From assembly GCA_024305405.1 (NCBI GenBank), contig JAKNDB010000066.1:248001-312000 (forward strand): 64,000 nt of DNA. Reading direction: 5' to 3'. A program made the position numbers and the translations under genes. Of the stretch, positions 1 to 14,072 are shown one piece after another. A model generated the notes under the pieces. The model did no database searches, was not told the origin of the DNA, and worked only from the letters and a program-made list of their open reading frames with translations. The stretch's first letter is position 1; every line of letters begins with the position of its first letter. Origin of the DNA: Dirofilaria immitis. Its lineage: Eukaryota; Nematoda; Chromadorea; Rhabditida; Onchocercidae.

Positions 1-799
1 AATGCGTATAAAAATCCAAAAAAAAAAAAAAAAAAGATGAGAAGTATCCAGAGATCAAAAAAAAAAAACTGTTCATATTAGAACTTAAATAATATAAATT
101 TAAAATTTCAAAAAACAAACAAACGCGATAAAGTGGAATAGGGAAAAACACCGGCAAATGAAAACGCGTAATATGAAAATGAGCATTCAAATGAAAACAT
201 ATATGTTAATAATAGGGCTTGCCAAAAATGTACAACAATTTCGTGTCAGAAAATATGAATCAAAAAAAAAAACAATAATTAAAATTAAACTATGAAAACG
301 TTCAAAAATGTGGCACTTCCAAAACGTTATAATATCGTTAGCGCTTTCTTTTATTTTATAATAGAATAATTATCTAAATCGTTAAAACTTACCGATCAAT
401 TTATAACTATTTATGTTATAAAAAGAAGAATTACGATTCATTATCATCGATTAATTAATTCATTATTCAATCAATTCAACCTAAAAGTTGAGTTTAAGAT
501 AAGAAGAAAAAGGAAAAAAAATCGTCAAATGTATATCACTCTGATTGAGCAATTTAAGTTATACTTCTCTATTAAGCATTATGAAACATATATATATGTG
601 ACAATATCTGGAATAGCTAATGTCTTCTGAGATATGTTCCAAATATTTTTAAATAGCATATATCTATTGTTAATATTTAAGAATTTATGAAGGATAAAAA
701 AGAAGAAAGAATTCAAAAATATTTGAATTAATAAAAAAAAAAATTATAATAGATAATTCACAAATGTTTAATAAATGGAAATAAATAATCATCATCACT

Positions 800-915
800 G
801 AAATAAACAACTCATGAAATTCGTAAAGTGAAGAGAAAAGACAACAAATTTGCTGCAATGGATTTCATGAGCAAAAGAGGCAGCTTTATATGGGAACTCG
901 TTTTATTTCTATATT
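800..915 (-). pseudogene. Degenerate duplicate of a zinc-finger exon/intron junction
   Basis: This stretch aligns, in the same orientation, with 11214-11338, which carries the end of the CCHC-finger exon of the SMA-9-like gene and the start of its following intron. The half coding AHEI-x-C-S is nearly identical (TTGCTCATGAAATCC is shared on the minus strand), and the similarity continues into the intron. The first Cys pair of the finger (CNYC) is gone, replaced by sequence with a stop. It lies about 570 bases past the gene's stop codon. It looks like a small dispersed duplication that has decayed; an alternative 3' exon is less likely because the metal ligands are lost. Confidence 0.6.
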
Positions 916-1456
916 GTAATACAATAATTACCAGGACTAATAAAATTTCTACAGTATTCCATGGCTATTTATGGTAAGTCAGGATGATAAATTAACACAA
1001 TTATCTATTGATTTAATCAATAACCGGTCAATCTAATTAATCATGAACTTTGCTATAAAAAAACGGTCAAATTTTAGAACTGAAGAGGACGCAAAGTGTA
1101 TGCTACCCAGTTTAAATAACTTAAAGCATACATATCACCTAGTTATTAAATATTAGGATACTGGATCACTGCTTCATTGATCTTGAAAACGATTTGCAAA
1201 AGAAGAATGAGAATTTGTTAGTATTTGGATTTTTAAAAAAAAAAAAAAAAACAGAAACTTAATTTCATAAAAATATTAAATATGGAATGATGATTAAAAG
1301 ATATTAGATAAAGTAAGATCCACAGTTAATGTAATGTGATTAGATGAACCATTCTGATGAAGCGAACATCTTATTCATTTTAACAAGCATATTCAACTTG
1401 ATGTAATCAGCAATTATCGCAGCTTCTATTTGTTTTGTCATAAATCTATACACGTA

Positions 1457-1462
1457 TTTATT
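1457..1462 (-). terminator. Candidate poly(A) signal of the SMA-9-like gene
   Basis: AATAAA on the minus strand, 21 bases after the TGA stop at 1483-1485. The distance to the stop is short and the region is AT-rich, so chance is possible. Confidence 0.4.
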
Positions 1463-1482
1463 TATGTATGCATAAATATACA

Positions 1483-2895
1483 TCATCGTTGGCGTCTACT
1501 GTTTTGATGTGTTAACGAATGAGTGTTCAAAGCATCAGCAGTTGTAAATCCGGCATCACATTGCTTGCAAATATGTGGTCGATCGCAAACGTGCGAAAGC
1601 CAATGTCGTTGCAGAGCAAATGCATCCGGGAATGATTGTCCACAAATGGCACAAGGTAAAGCTGCCGATGCTGTAGTGACATTTACAGATGATGCAGATG
1701 TTACCGTTAGTTGAGTTGACGTTGACCACTTCCGATCCTAAATTTGAAATATTAAAATTGACTAAACAAGAAAATTGAATTAAATAGGTAAATAACAATG
1801 TAAATATGCAAATCATTAGCGCTATCATCATCCCAAGGCAACATTCACGTGATGAGTAGGAAATATAGAAAATCATGGTGCATCTCCAATTTCAACTATG
1901 CAGAGATAAAAAAAAGATGTGAAATTTACTTGAATAGTTGCATTCACAGTATTGCATCCGTTAGCTTTTTCACCTTCACTAAGTTTTATTAGATGACGTT
2001 GTTTTAACATTCCATTGCTGCAAACAACAAAACAAAAAAATGCATCGAAATTTGTACAAAGTAAAAAGCTCAATCTTCTGTAAAGAATAGTTTAAAAATA
2101 CTAAGTGTAATGTAACTATGTGTATAAAACGGCTTGTCCAATAAAATTCTTATCTTATTATTCACTCATCCCTTTTGTCTCATCTTTTTAATCACTGTTT
2201 AAATTTGTGATAATGATAAATTATCAATAGCCCCAATAAATTATACTTTCTCACAATACACTGCTAAAATTTCTTTCTTATTATGAAAAAGCTTACCTCG
2301 TTACTGCGGTTCCAGTGCCCACATCACCAGATTCCATCGATGACATTAACGTGGATGAACTGGATATAGATATTTTTGAGCAGGCTGTATGAGATTCTTC
2401 TGGTGCATTTGGACTATGATTCGGCACCGAATTGGCATGCTGCCCAGGTGTTGAATTCGTTGATTTACGGTGCAGAACTACCGATGTATCACTGGCATCT
2501 GATAACACCATCATTGCACTCTCGATTTCATCACGACTATCTTAAAAACGTTGTTTAAAATATACAGAATGTCTATATACATATGTACTGATAGATAAAT
2601 GGAAAGAAAATTATTTTTTTAACGGAATCATTTATAAAACTTCTTTTTCTAAATAAAACCTGGTAAGGGCGTAGCACCGCCATGGTAATGTGCAGCGATA
2701 TGTTGCCTAAGATTTTCGCGACTTGGATACACTTTGTCACATTGTTTCTTTGGACAGCAAAAATCTTTTCCATCCCGCAGCATTATATGGTCAGCATGAA
2801 GATGCACCTAACAAATTTTAATATCACACAGTAATGCGATATAAAAAAGATTAATCAATAATTCTAAGGAGGTAATTTTCGTGATTATGCAAACA

Positions 2896-2936
<41 letters not shown>

Positions 2937-5900
2937 TTATATATAAAAACTTCGTAATCTCATATTCTTATTTCTAAGACTCAACAAATAATTATCTGTA
3001 TCTGGAAACTTAAAACCACCATAAAAATTTAATAAATTTCGAAAATTCAGTTACGCAAAAAAAGTAATTGCGCGTTGTCATGCTATAACGATTTACCTGT
3101 AAATCAAAACTGGATTCGTAGTTAACGTCACAAAGATTGCATCTTGTGGAAGCTGGTAACAAGGGTGATGGTGCGGCACCAACCAAAACACGCTGCGTTG
3201 GTGTCGAGCTTTCACTACGTCCAGCTCCTTCACTGTTTGCTTCATCAGATCGTACAGAGGAACCTATTCGTTAAAAAATCACTATCGGTAATTCGTATAC
3301 AAAATAAAATCATTAAACATCGATAATTCGATTCATAAATTGTGTAAAACTTTAAACTAATCACATATTTCAGAATCTGAAAATGATCAAGACATTCCAC
3401 ATATCTTATTAGCTGGACAATAATACATTTAAATTTTTTAAAACTTACCGTTATCTGAAAGAGCAGCAGAATCAGCTGTTGAACGACCAACTATATCAAC
3501 AGAGCGACGATCGGAAGTCTGAATAAAGAAAGTGATGGTAACAACAAAGACACAACATAAAGGATAAAAGAATAACACAGAAAAGATAAACAGAACTTCA
3601 GGGTTTATTATCCCGCATTATATGACCAGAAAAGGAAGCTTCACAAAATTATCAACTGTTCGATGGAACTTGTGATGAATGGAGAAGAATAAATATAAAA
3701 TTAATATAAAACTGAAAAACAGTTCTTGTAATCAATTTATATGTACCAAACGAAAGCTCGTATAGCAGATGTCTTTCGAAATTTAGTTAAGACAAAAACA
3801 AATGGAAGATAGGCAAATAATAATTCCAACTTATACCGAATTAACATCAAGTTTCGGTGGCATCCAAACGTTGGCAGAAATTGATTTTCCATTCAAGTCG
3901 TCTGCTTTCCGTTGTGATGCTGTCATATCGCATTTTCTGGGTGATATTTCAGACTGAAAAATTACAATATTTGTTTATTAAAATGAAGTAGTTTGAAGAG
4001 AAGGAAAATGACTATGAAGAAATGCATCTTTTTTCCCATCCTTCTCTTGTTTTTTTCTTAATTTTAATGTTCAGTATCTTCGCTCATAATTTGAAATCAA
4101 CGAGAGAAATATATACTGGCATCTTTGTTGATAGGACATCGAGACGCTTCGATGTATACGTCTGACCAGTCAATAATCGTTTATTTTCAGCAACTGATTG
4201 ACTAGTGGAAGGCATCGGAGAACGTTGTATCTTCAGCTGTTGTGACGAATAACTAATGTTGGTATTGTTATGGTTATTGTTATTATTACTGTTTGTAGTT
4301 TGTAACAGTGGTACTGGCAAGTGCAACATTTGTTCACGACATTCCAAAGCATTTGAATCACGTAATGTAGAAATGATTCCTTAAAATCAAATCTTACTGT
4401 TGATAAGTGCGAATCAGCCTTCGTATTGCATTCTTCAAGAGATTATTTTTATGCATGAAAAGTACAGTACGTAAGTTTTACAAACATATTGACCTGACAT
4501 CAATCATAGTTATAAGTAATATTGATTTTAACTTGTTAGCAGTTAAAAGAGAGATTGAAAAATTCAAAAATAAATGGCAGTTCTCTGTTTCATATTCCTT
4601 TGAAAAACAAAACTTCACTAATCGAATTAGATCTAAACAGCGCAGTTTCAAAATTCTCCCATTACAAAGTAAATGACATTTATTCGGTTTGCGAAACTTA
4701 ATTAAATTTATATAATTTCAAAGCCATCGTAAATGTAATCCAAAAAAAAAAAGTATTACATTTCAGACCAATATCCTCATCAGTAATGAAGTGCGCAATC
4801 AAAATAACTAACCAAGAATGCTTTGCCGTGCATGCTCACAATCTGTAGTATCAATTTCGTTCAAATATACACCTCCTCTTTACGTGTTATCAATGATAGC
4901 GAATCTTCTGGGATAATACGTAAACTTTCCAATTTCATAACATGAGTTTTTGAGCGCAAATGTTTCGCGAGGATACCATGCTTCCGAAATCCAATATTGC
5001 AATCAGTGCACATGAATGATCGTGGATTCAATGACGACAAATTTGTATTGGTTTCTTCTGAAATAGTTGTTTCGATAACTGCCTTATGTTATTTCAATAT
5101 AGTCATTTTCTATAATGGTGACAAGACTGAATATTTATTGAATCTCCACTATATAAACTATATTCCTGTTGGATTTTCAAAACTATTAATCCTTGACAAT
5201 CAATTCGATTTGGTTGAAACATTGATGATAACATATTATTGATGCAATACCAAATTGTGCGGTTTCATATAGTACTTCCATGACGGATACCTTTTATAGT
5301 ACAATAACTTATTAAGTAACAGTTTATCAACACATACCGTTATCCGAATCATTTAACTGTTCTGTTTGCAAACTCTCAACAATTCCATGCCTTTCTTCCA
5401 TATGTCGTTGTAAAGCATTACGTGATCGAACCGAATATTTACACTCGCTACATTGATAAGACCGTATACGTGAATTTGATGGTCCAATCAAGTGTATTTT
5501 GCGATGCAATGTCATCTCCGTCGAGCTTCGAAATACACGCTTACAAATATCGCAAACGATTGTCTTGAAAAGAAAAAGAAATTTTTATTCGTAAAATCAA
5601 ATAATAATAGGAGGCTAAGTCAGAAAAAATGAATATGATTCTATTTCGTGCTAATTTATGCAATATTCGTGCATAGCTGTACATATAACTTTATACCGTA
5701 TAATATATGGAATATTTCACAAACAAAAGACTACGCAAAAAGACTTTATTGCTTATTTAAATAAATATTTACTAAGTAGCTGTATGTGTAGTACATTAAG
5801 AAAAGTTATTTCTTTAATAACCATAAAAGAAATAACTAAATAACCAATATTCTATGCAGAAATCACTAATTTTGCTTAGATAATAAGAAATTTTTCTAAA

Positions 5901-8900
5901 ACATTTCTACAAACCTCTTTAGCAAAAAATGCTCCCACTGAAGGTTGCTGTTCTGTTATAAAAGATGATAACGACTGCAACTGCGAACAATCATTGGCTG
6001 TAGATGCCAAAGTTTGAACTACTGGCAGAGCAGAAGTTGTTGGTTGTTTGACTTCAGAGCTACGAATGTCTTCCGGAGTATCCTAAGTTTTTAAATTCAA
6101 GAACCATATTAAGTGAAGTGAATGATAAAATAAATTCACAAATTTCTGCAAGTAAATCGAAATTGTTAGTAAGATCTTGTTAAAGATTACCTTTTTCAGT
6201 AGAAAATTGGTTTCCAACAATTTTTGCTGCTTCCGTCCTTCCGATGGATAACGCGCACTAGGTGGTGCGCTGTGGCATGACCGTAAGCAATTGGGAATCG
6301 AACAATCAAAAATCGTTTCACCAACAATCCACAACATTGGTGGTGTATGAGCCGTTCGTTCCATTAATATATTATCTTGAATAGTAGTGAAAATTAGATT
6401 TATAAATCGTGCTATAATAATACAATTTCCCACTTAAAAGAAAAAAGACTCTCTATGCTTTTATATAGACAACAAACAAAAATGATCAGAATTCTAAATT
6501 AATTCAAACAAAAAGAAAAAAAAGTTCTGCGAGGTATTTTGGGTCAAAGTTGTACTAATCATATTATGTCCATACATATAACACAGCAGTTTGTAAGTCA
6601 ATTAAGTACAACTGTAAATAAACAAAATTAAATAGTTATTGCTGGATAACAAAAATTTTAAGATGCAAGTAAAATGGTTATCAATTAAAATTTAATGGAT
6701 CACTAGCATGAAGAAGATAAAAACTCTTAGTTTTCCTAGTATCAATTCCAATTTTGTGGATAAAAATTCCAAGCGAAGAAAAGCGATTACCCTGACCAAA
6801 TTTTCGATACATATTCTTATTCTTGTCATCACAAGGTGGTCGCAATTCTTCATCTGATGAGCTAAAAACAAGTGAGAAGTTTTCTGCCAGTTGACAGTAT
6901 TTGAATGTTAATCACAAATAAAATTATAAAATCAAAATTTTGAACTGAAAATTCTACAAATGAAAAATTTACCATTCATCATCTGAAAGTGGATCATTGC
7001 TAAAAGTTGAAGCGGTTCCACTAAGGCTTGCAATTTCTAATCGATCATGGTCACTATCCGAATCTTGTTCAGCTATTTTCTGCTTTTCTTTTTCAACCAT
7101 CCGACGCCGATGTGTTTTCGATTGTAAATGTTTTGTAAGGTTACCTTTGTTTTGAAATTGAAATTACATTGTTTACAACCATATGGCCGTATATCCGAAT
7201 GTGACCTGTACGATATGGAAATAAATTGTCAAATGAATGAGGAGAAAGCTATTTTTTTACTGCTGTAATACATACAGTTAACATTAAAGAATTTGCTTCC
7301 TGTTTATACAAAAATAAAAAAAAAAATGTTTACAAATGCTTATGACGAAATACCATCATGCAAACTATATATATGACAGATATAATCGTACAATATTGAT
7401 CCAAATTTAAGAATTCTAACATTTATCATGTTTGTTAAATTAAATTAGAAACCAAAAAGTAATATGCGAAATGATTCAAAATTTCTACCAAACAAAAACT
7501 AAAATCTGGTAATCGATTCTTTGATAATAATTGTAATAAAACCAGAAAAATCAACTAACTTGATATGCTTTTTCAACATCGATGGTTTTTACAGCGTATC
7601 CCACAACGACCACAAACGTATCGACCACGTCCACGTCCACGGACATAAACGTAAACTTCATTTGAGAAATAGCCTCCCACTATTTTTTGAGATAGCGTCT
7701 TTGCTGATTCATTTGCAATTCGATTTCGTGATTGTTGTTTATCGGTAATTCTAAAAGAAGCAGCTGTAAATCTATTGTCAGTTTTTCAATACACTCGGCT
7801 CAGTTAAGTGATGACAAGTAAAATTTATATCAAATTTGATCTTATTTAAATGAATAAGATTTTTAATTCATTTTTTGCTGGCTATTTTTATCACTTTTCT
7901 ATGATTTAGTAAGCTAACTCATAGATCACATATCGTAATAGAATTACTAGCCAATTTTAAAAGACGCAAATGATATACGAAATTTAAAAGTCTTTTTCCA
8001 ACATTTATCCACTATAAATATTATACAATATTAATAATCTATAACAACTTATAAATTGACTGATGCACTGAAGCAGTATAAAATATGAGAAACATACTCT
8101 TTCAGAGAAATCATAGTATTCTGGTCTTTCTCCACCCTTGCCATATTCTCTTTATCACTAATGTTTATATCATTATCATTTTTTCCATTCGGAGGGTTGC
8201 TTGGCGATATAAAACTGGTAACATTAGTCGCAGAAACTGTTGCTGATGTCGATGCTGTTGTAGAGGAGCGTTCCTGAACAAAGGTAGCAATTACTGTTTG
8301 GGAATTCATTGATGTTGCTGTCGTTGCTGTAGCTGCCGCATTTTGTCGTAAACGCATCTGTAACAAATTTGCTTCTTTTCTATCTTTACTCTTTTTATTT
8401 ACTATAAAATCGCTCATCTTGTACGCTTCAAACAAAAAAGGAAATGAGAAAGTTCAGAAGATGGAGAGAAACTGTTAGTAAATGGCTAATAAACGAATAC
8501 ATGGTTTTATGGTTATTATGTATAATCGTGGTTTGAAATTTATTATATGATGAATACATTAAGGATGAAGAAATATCAAAATGCAAAAATTATAAATTTT
8601 TTGAGATAGAAAGAGAGAGAAACCTCAACGGTTCAAATCAAATAACTGCATGTGTGCTAATTTAACGAGCTTCAATATTAATTTTTGCAGATGTCAAAAA
8701 CTACATACTTTAGTCGAATAATCCCAAAATGATGAATGTGTCACTTTGAGTACACCCATCTCACGTAATGCTGTAGTATACCTCCATAACTGCTTAACAC
8801 CCATCCGGGGCTTTGTTGAACATGTACTTATGTAGAGCAAATTCAACTTTGCTTCCTCTGAATCCACAGTACTCTAAAGAACAGAATTATGCAGATGAAT

Positions 8901-11900
8901 AATATATCGACAGAGCAAGATCACTAAAAATTCAAAGGCTTTCGTACAATTTAAAAATTTGGAAGTCCTATGAAAAGTTTAATTATTTGAAAAAGTTCCA
9001 CTATTTCTTGCCTTTTTAAAAATCAAATCCATGGCATAAATGAAATTATTTCTTCAAGCATAAAATTAAAAGCCAATTTAAAATTCAGAATTAAATATTT
9101 AAAAAAAGAAAAGAGAACTAACTTGTTGCCAGTTGCTGTACATGCTTAATTTAGGCTTATGTTCACAAAACATTGGCTGCGGTTTATTCAAAGTAGCAAA
9201 TGTTTCTGTAGTAATATTACGCATGCGACTTCGGCGTGATGTACCATCATTTCGGGTTGTTGACATATCATTTAATGTTAAAATATATGGTTTGTTAGCC
9301 ACTGCACTCGGGCTCTAAACAAAAATAATGAAACGTAAACTTGAGTCGTATATCCCGTGTTGCCCATCTTTTAATGCAATTTTTCCCACGCACCCCACGC
9401 ACATAAATGAAGTGACACGAGCAACTAGATTCCTGACTAACAATTTACAAGATAGATCGAACATCTAAAAATAATTATAAGAAAAGCAAGATTTCAAAAT
9501 TTCTTATTGCATCTGAAAAAACAGGTACGTAGTAAACATTTGTGATAACAGCGTAACTACATTCAATATATTTAAATTATCGAATTGTAAAGATACATGT
9601 GAAATCGTTGAGGCAGAATATATTCGTTGATATGTTTGCACATTCTTCGAAGCCACAAGTTGGCTGGCAGGATGAGAAGTTACTATTATCACTGTTTGTG
9701 TAGCAGGAACGGAAGCCTCACTTACAGCACTGATATTACTACTACTATTGAAGCTTCGCTGAGGAATCAGTGGAGTTTTGTAATGTGTTGCAGGTAATGA
9801 AATACAGATTGGATTTGTAACATTTATGTTTGATTTAGACGTTTCCTGAAAATGAAATCATTGAAATGAAAATCACTGAATATAATCTTGAAAATAGCTG
9901 GTAGAATTTGGATAACGTGTGATCCGCGAAGTTCGTAACACACTTTTAAAAACAAAAGAAACAGTTACTGATAACCGAAGAAAACGAATATAAAAGTCTA
10001 ACCAGTTTCAACGACTGAACGAATATTTTTTCAGTGCCGAATAAGTGATATCTTGTTGGATCTTCTCAAAGATTAAAAATGAAGAGACATTTAAAAAAAA
10101 TTTAAAAAAAAGCGTAGAATTTTAATAATAAATCAAATTTTGTACCAATTTCGCAGTTTTGCTTGTAGATGCTTGCGGTTCGTCGAGATGTCCTGCAGCT
10201 GCTAGAAGGCGTCGTTTGAGTGGATGACGATTTTCGTGCAACACGGTAGAAGAAACTGCATTACTGTTGTTGCAGATATTCGACTTACGTCCAACTCTAT
10301 CAACTATTCCGGTATTTACCGAATTCTGTTGTTGCAACATTTGAAGACGTGCAGCGGCTACTGTTGACGATGATGCTGATGACGATGCTGTTTGAGAATG
10401 TATTTCAGCCTCGTCTTAAAAAGTATGAATAAAATATGAATATCTAGTAAAACTTATTCTTCTATTAACTAATATAATGTATTATATCACATGAGTGAAG
10501 AAAGCAAGACCTCATATTTATCACCTCAGTTATAAGTATACACAAAAAGATTTGTTCATTTTTTTTTGTTTCTTATAAATACTTCATATTAGTCGACTTG
10601 ATAAGTCTCGTGAGACACAAGACAATAATTTCAGAACAGTTTCTTCAACATAACGCTCAACAAATCTCTTAGAAGCAAATTATTTAGCTAGTTGAAATCA
10701 CTCAACTTCTGTTCATAGAAGCACTATAAATATAGTGTGGACGTGTATATTTTGTTATCGGAACAGTATTTATGATAAAAAAATATGAAATTTAATGTTT
10801 ATAGCAGATAAAATGCATGAAAAAGAAAAAATAAGTCATAATTATATCATTAAGCTTAAAACAGTCAAAAGATGCTGTCTCAAGAGCCAACCACCTCTCA
10901 TCAAGATAATCGATGAATATTAAAAGATATTCAAAAAAGAATAATGATTGTTGTGAATGTTCCTTCAGATTAATCTCTATTCTCGAATAAGTGAGTGAAA
11001 TGGAAAAGATTTGAAGTAATGAATATTCGACAGAATAAGGAAAGGTAACAACGCCTAGTGAGATTTACCGATAAAGTTCTAACACTGTCGTGTCACTGAG
11101 TATCAGTGTTTGACAGAAAAGAAATACAGTATAATTATTGGAATAAAATGAAAAATAGCGATGTATGATAATAACAAATGACCGATGGATGCATGAATAA
11201 TAAACAACCAACAATGAATAAACAATTTATGAAATTCGTAAGAGTAGGAAAAAATAAATAAATAAAACAAACTTGCTGCAACGGATTTCATGAGCAACAA
11301 GAGCAGCGTCATTTGGAAATTTTAATTCGCAATAATTGCATGTATACTTCTCCGGTGCTTTTACAACTGGATGACCGTTAGTTAATGAACCACCGGTAAC
11401 TCGTACAGCAAGTGGTTTGTGTGATTCATAGAATGATTGACCATGTGTAAACTGTAAGCGTACATCCCGCAAACCTGAATTATGTAAAGATTCTAAGAAT
11501 AAATATTTACATTTTTACATAAATGCATTTTTTACGTACTCATATATATTAAAAGCAGAAACGAACAAGAATACCTGGTGAATTACTCTGACTTCTGATA
11601 CCCGTTTCAAGTTCAATGGATGATTGCGAGCCCACTTGACGATGATATGGACGCCTTTTGATAAGACCCGGATTCTGTTCCAGAATTGCCTCATTTTCGC
11701 TAATCAATCGCGATATGTGTTCCTTCACCGATTCAGCACTTGTTAGTAATCCAACATTTCTGTTATCCGCTACAACCGGCTGTGATATATCTTTAAAATG
11801 TTCCATTTCAATTTAATTATTTTCCAAAAACAAATTATGAGAAACAAAACAGAACGTATTCTTCTATCTAACTAATGCTGCTTTTATCATCTGCGATCAT

Positions 11901-14072
11901 TAACTGTACAACAGAAGAGCTGATCAAGCGATCAATATTAAGTTCAATTAAATCTGCTGCTTCATCCTCCCATATGCTGTAAGATTCTTGATGATCAAAT
12001 CAGCCTCAATTTAGTCACCCAGCCAATCCCTAGTTTTGGCTTGGTTAATCTACAATATTTTGTCCTAAAGTTCCCTAAGAATTAGGAATATCTGTTTTCG
12101 AAGAACAAACCTATTTTGTCATGTGTTGTTGGATTCCGAACCACTTGTTCCACCAACAAATTTTCGATCATTTTTTGTTGTTGTTGTTGAGCAGCTACTG
12201 ATGTTCCAATTCCATTTTGAACTAAAGCATTATTAGTTAATAATTAACCACTCCATACAGAATTCTTTTAAAAAGGCAATTTTCAAGACAGGATAATTCC
12301 TTGAAAAATAAACACCAAATTCGAAGTTAATACGAAATTATTTTATTTGCAAAAAGAATTTCTTTACAAATAACTATTGAAAGTGTCGGAATGGACATGC
12401 AATGTTAAATTAATAATTGAAGTATTATATTCTTAAACAAAAATGAAGGAATCATTAATGCAATAGGTCAAATTGGATGATACATGTGATACAATTCAAG
12501 TTATTTTGGAGTGAATTCAATTGACTATAGTCATCTGGCATAACAACAATAACAAACATTTAAAAAGAAAAAAAACAATGGACGACGATAATATATACCT
12601 TGAATTTGAGGTGGTTGCTGTGGTTGTTGCATGTGACTGGCAGCGGTAAGTTGACTTTGTTGCAGTAATGCCGTCAAGTGTGGTTGGTAATAGGCGAATG
12701 GATTAAGCAATTGTGCCAATGCTGCTTGCACCTGATATCTCATAATACCTAACTGTTAGAAAGAAATTTTATGGCGAAACTTAACAAGTTGCAATAAATC
12801 CTTATCCATCGAGCTTATTTCGCTATAATAACCAGACAATAGCCTGCTGTGCAAAAGGTATCAAAAAAAAACCAGGAATGTAATCAAAATGTGTCCACAT
12901 CAGCACATATATTTATATTGACATATAAAATGAATAGATTAAATGCCGTATTATAAACTTGAAAATTGCAAAACAAATCTACCTGTTGCTGCAGCGGATT
13001 CTGCTGCAGCAGCAACTGGTTGATGGCAAGTGCTTGCGCTGCATTTGCTAACACAAATGCTTGATTCTGTTGTTGTGACTGTGATGCGGATGCAGTTTGC
13101 TGTTGCTGAGACGGAACGGATTGCTGTTGTTGTTGTTGTTGCGCAGCAACCGCTACGGCATTTGCTGCCGCTGCTGCTGCTACAGCAGCTTGCGGTAATA
13201 TAGGCGTCGGCGGTGGAAGGGATGGTGTCGTTTGCGATACTGCTGCTGCCACTGCAGTTCCTTGCAATAGCTGTGACTGTGCTGCAACAGCTCCGGCCGA
13301 AAGAAATTGTTGATAAAGTAGATGAGCTGCAGGAATTGGTGTTGCCGGAACTTGCGCAGCTGCTAATGCCGCTGCATTAAGCGATGCCGCAGCACGCGGT
13401 GAGATCGCTTGCGCATCCTAAAATTTTAGCATAGAAGAAGCATAGAACATTTGATATCAATAATATAAATCATCCCATCTCCTAATTCAATCTTTTCTAA
13501 TGTGAGCTTCTTTCATACAACATATATTCGAGATAGGCAGATAACATGATATGATATCTAAATGGATAGATGAAAAGAGGAAAAAACATATATGACAAAT
13601 AAAATCACACCTGAGGACGTAATGACCCAGAAGATATACCACATGGAATTGCTGCTGGTTGTGCTACCATTGGTAAACCATTTCCTATTCCACCAATTCC
13701 GCTTCCACCGCTACCACTGCCTCCCTCCTGATACAAATGCCATTTCTGAAGAAAATATTATATTAATAAATACAACTAATCCATGTGATAATAAATAATA
13801 ATGATAATGTTGGGAATTATGATAAGAATGATCTTGATAAAATAATAATTAAAGTATGAGAATATAGCGATGATAAATTTAAGTACATGAAAACTATACA
13901 AATCTGCTATGAAATCGAAATTGAATTTGTCGACGAGATTTGCAAAATCAAATCGATTATTCAATGAACAATAGAATTCTTTACAAAATATTCAAATATT
14001 ACCTCAAACCTTTCCGTTAGCGTCCCGCAGACAATTTGTTACGAATTGTGCAAAATTGGCATTTTTGCATAT
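1483..14072 (-). CDS. sma-9: SMA-9/Schnurri (HIVEP)-like zinc-finger transcription cofactor, 5' end not found
   Basis: Twenty-seven exons whose phases all agree: 14072-14010, 13745-13611, 13417-12983, 12731-12599, 12221-12111, 11790-11575, 11474-11277, 10414-10146, 9845-9597 (donor uncertain), 9314-9123, 8873-8709, 8417-8098, 7750-7560, 7205-6973, 6861-6791, 6375-6191, 6082-5915, 5563-5338, 5057-4813, 4379-4117, 3953-3837, 3518-3449, 3263-3097, 2807-2660, 2540-2297, 2017-1930, 1737-1483 (TGA). About 1719 residues are visible. The N-terminal part is Gln/Ala-rich. Fingers in order: a CCHC finger (~408-430); the Schnurri-type pair ([12 protein letters not shown]..., then PYGCKQCNF; ~874-920); a pair (~1116-1170); a single finger (~1200); two spaced fingers (~1462-1516); a C-terminal pair (~1665-1710). 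In C. elegans SMA-9 works with Smads in DBL-1/BMP signalling; assignment here rests on the finger pair and overall plan. Exons 7560-7750, 6973-7205 and 4813-5057 each lack one base. No start codon lies in the first exon listed, so upstream exons are missing. Confidence 0.85.
2898..2934. repeat. (AT)n microsatellite in an intron
   Basis: Uninterrupted AT dinucleotides in the intron between the exons ending at 2807 and starting at 3097 of the SMA-9-like gene. Confidence 0.95.
7560..7750 (-). other. Frame break in the first finger of the Schnurri-type pair
   Basis: The exon encodes [12 protein letters not shown] and then, one frame over, PSMLKKHI, the hallmark Schnurri/HIVEP finger. The switch lies at a run of five A on the coding strand (7586-7590); six would keep the frame. 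With one extra base the exon is 192 nt, which fits the phases of both neighbouring exons. The next exon (6973-7205) has a matching one-base deficit near 7146-7148, between CNFNFKTK and [11 protein letters not shown]. Both are best read as consensus errors rather than decay. Confidence 0.75.

Larger units (their letters stand above)
1..1482. other. AT-rich 3' flank of the SMA-9-like gene
   Basis: No gene is supported. The stretch holds A-rich runs, the candidate poly(A) signal and the decayed zinc-finger exon copy near 800-915. Nothing else is recognisable. Confidence 0.6.

Noticed and set aside
1556..1876. 106-codon minus-strand frame with several Cys
   Set aside because: It is a shadow. The neighbouring frame encodes the two C-terminal zinc fingers and ends at the true stop.
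12884..12982. Continuation of the Gln-rich frame past 12983
   Set aside because: It runs past a good donor into intron. Splicing to 12731 restores a sensible phase.
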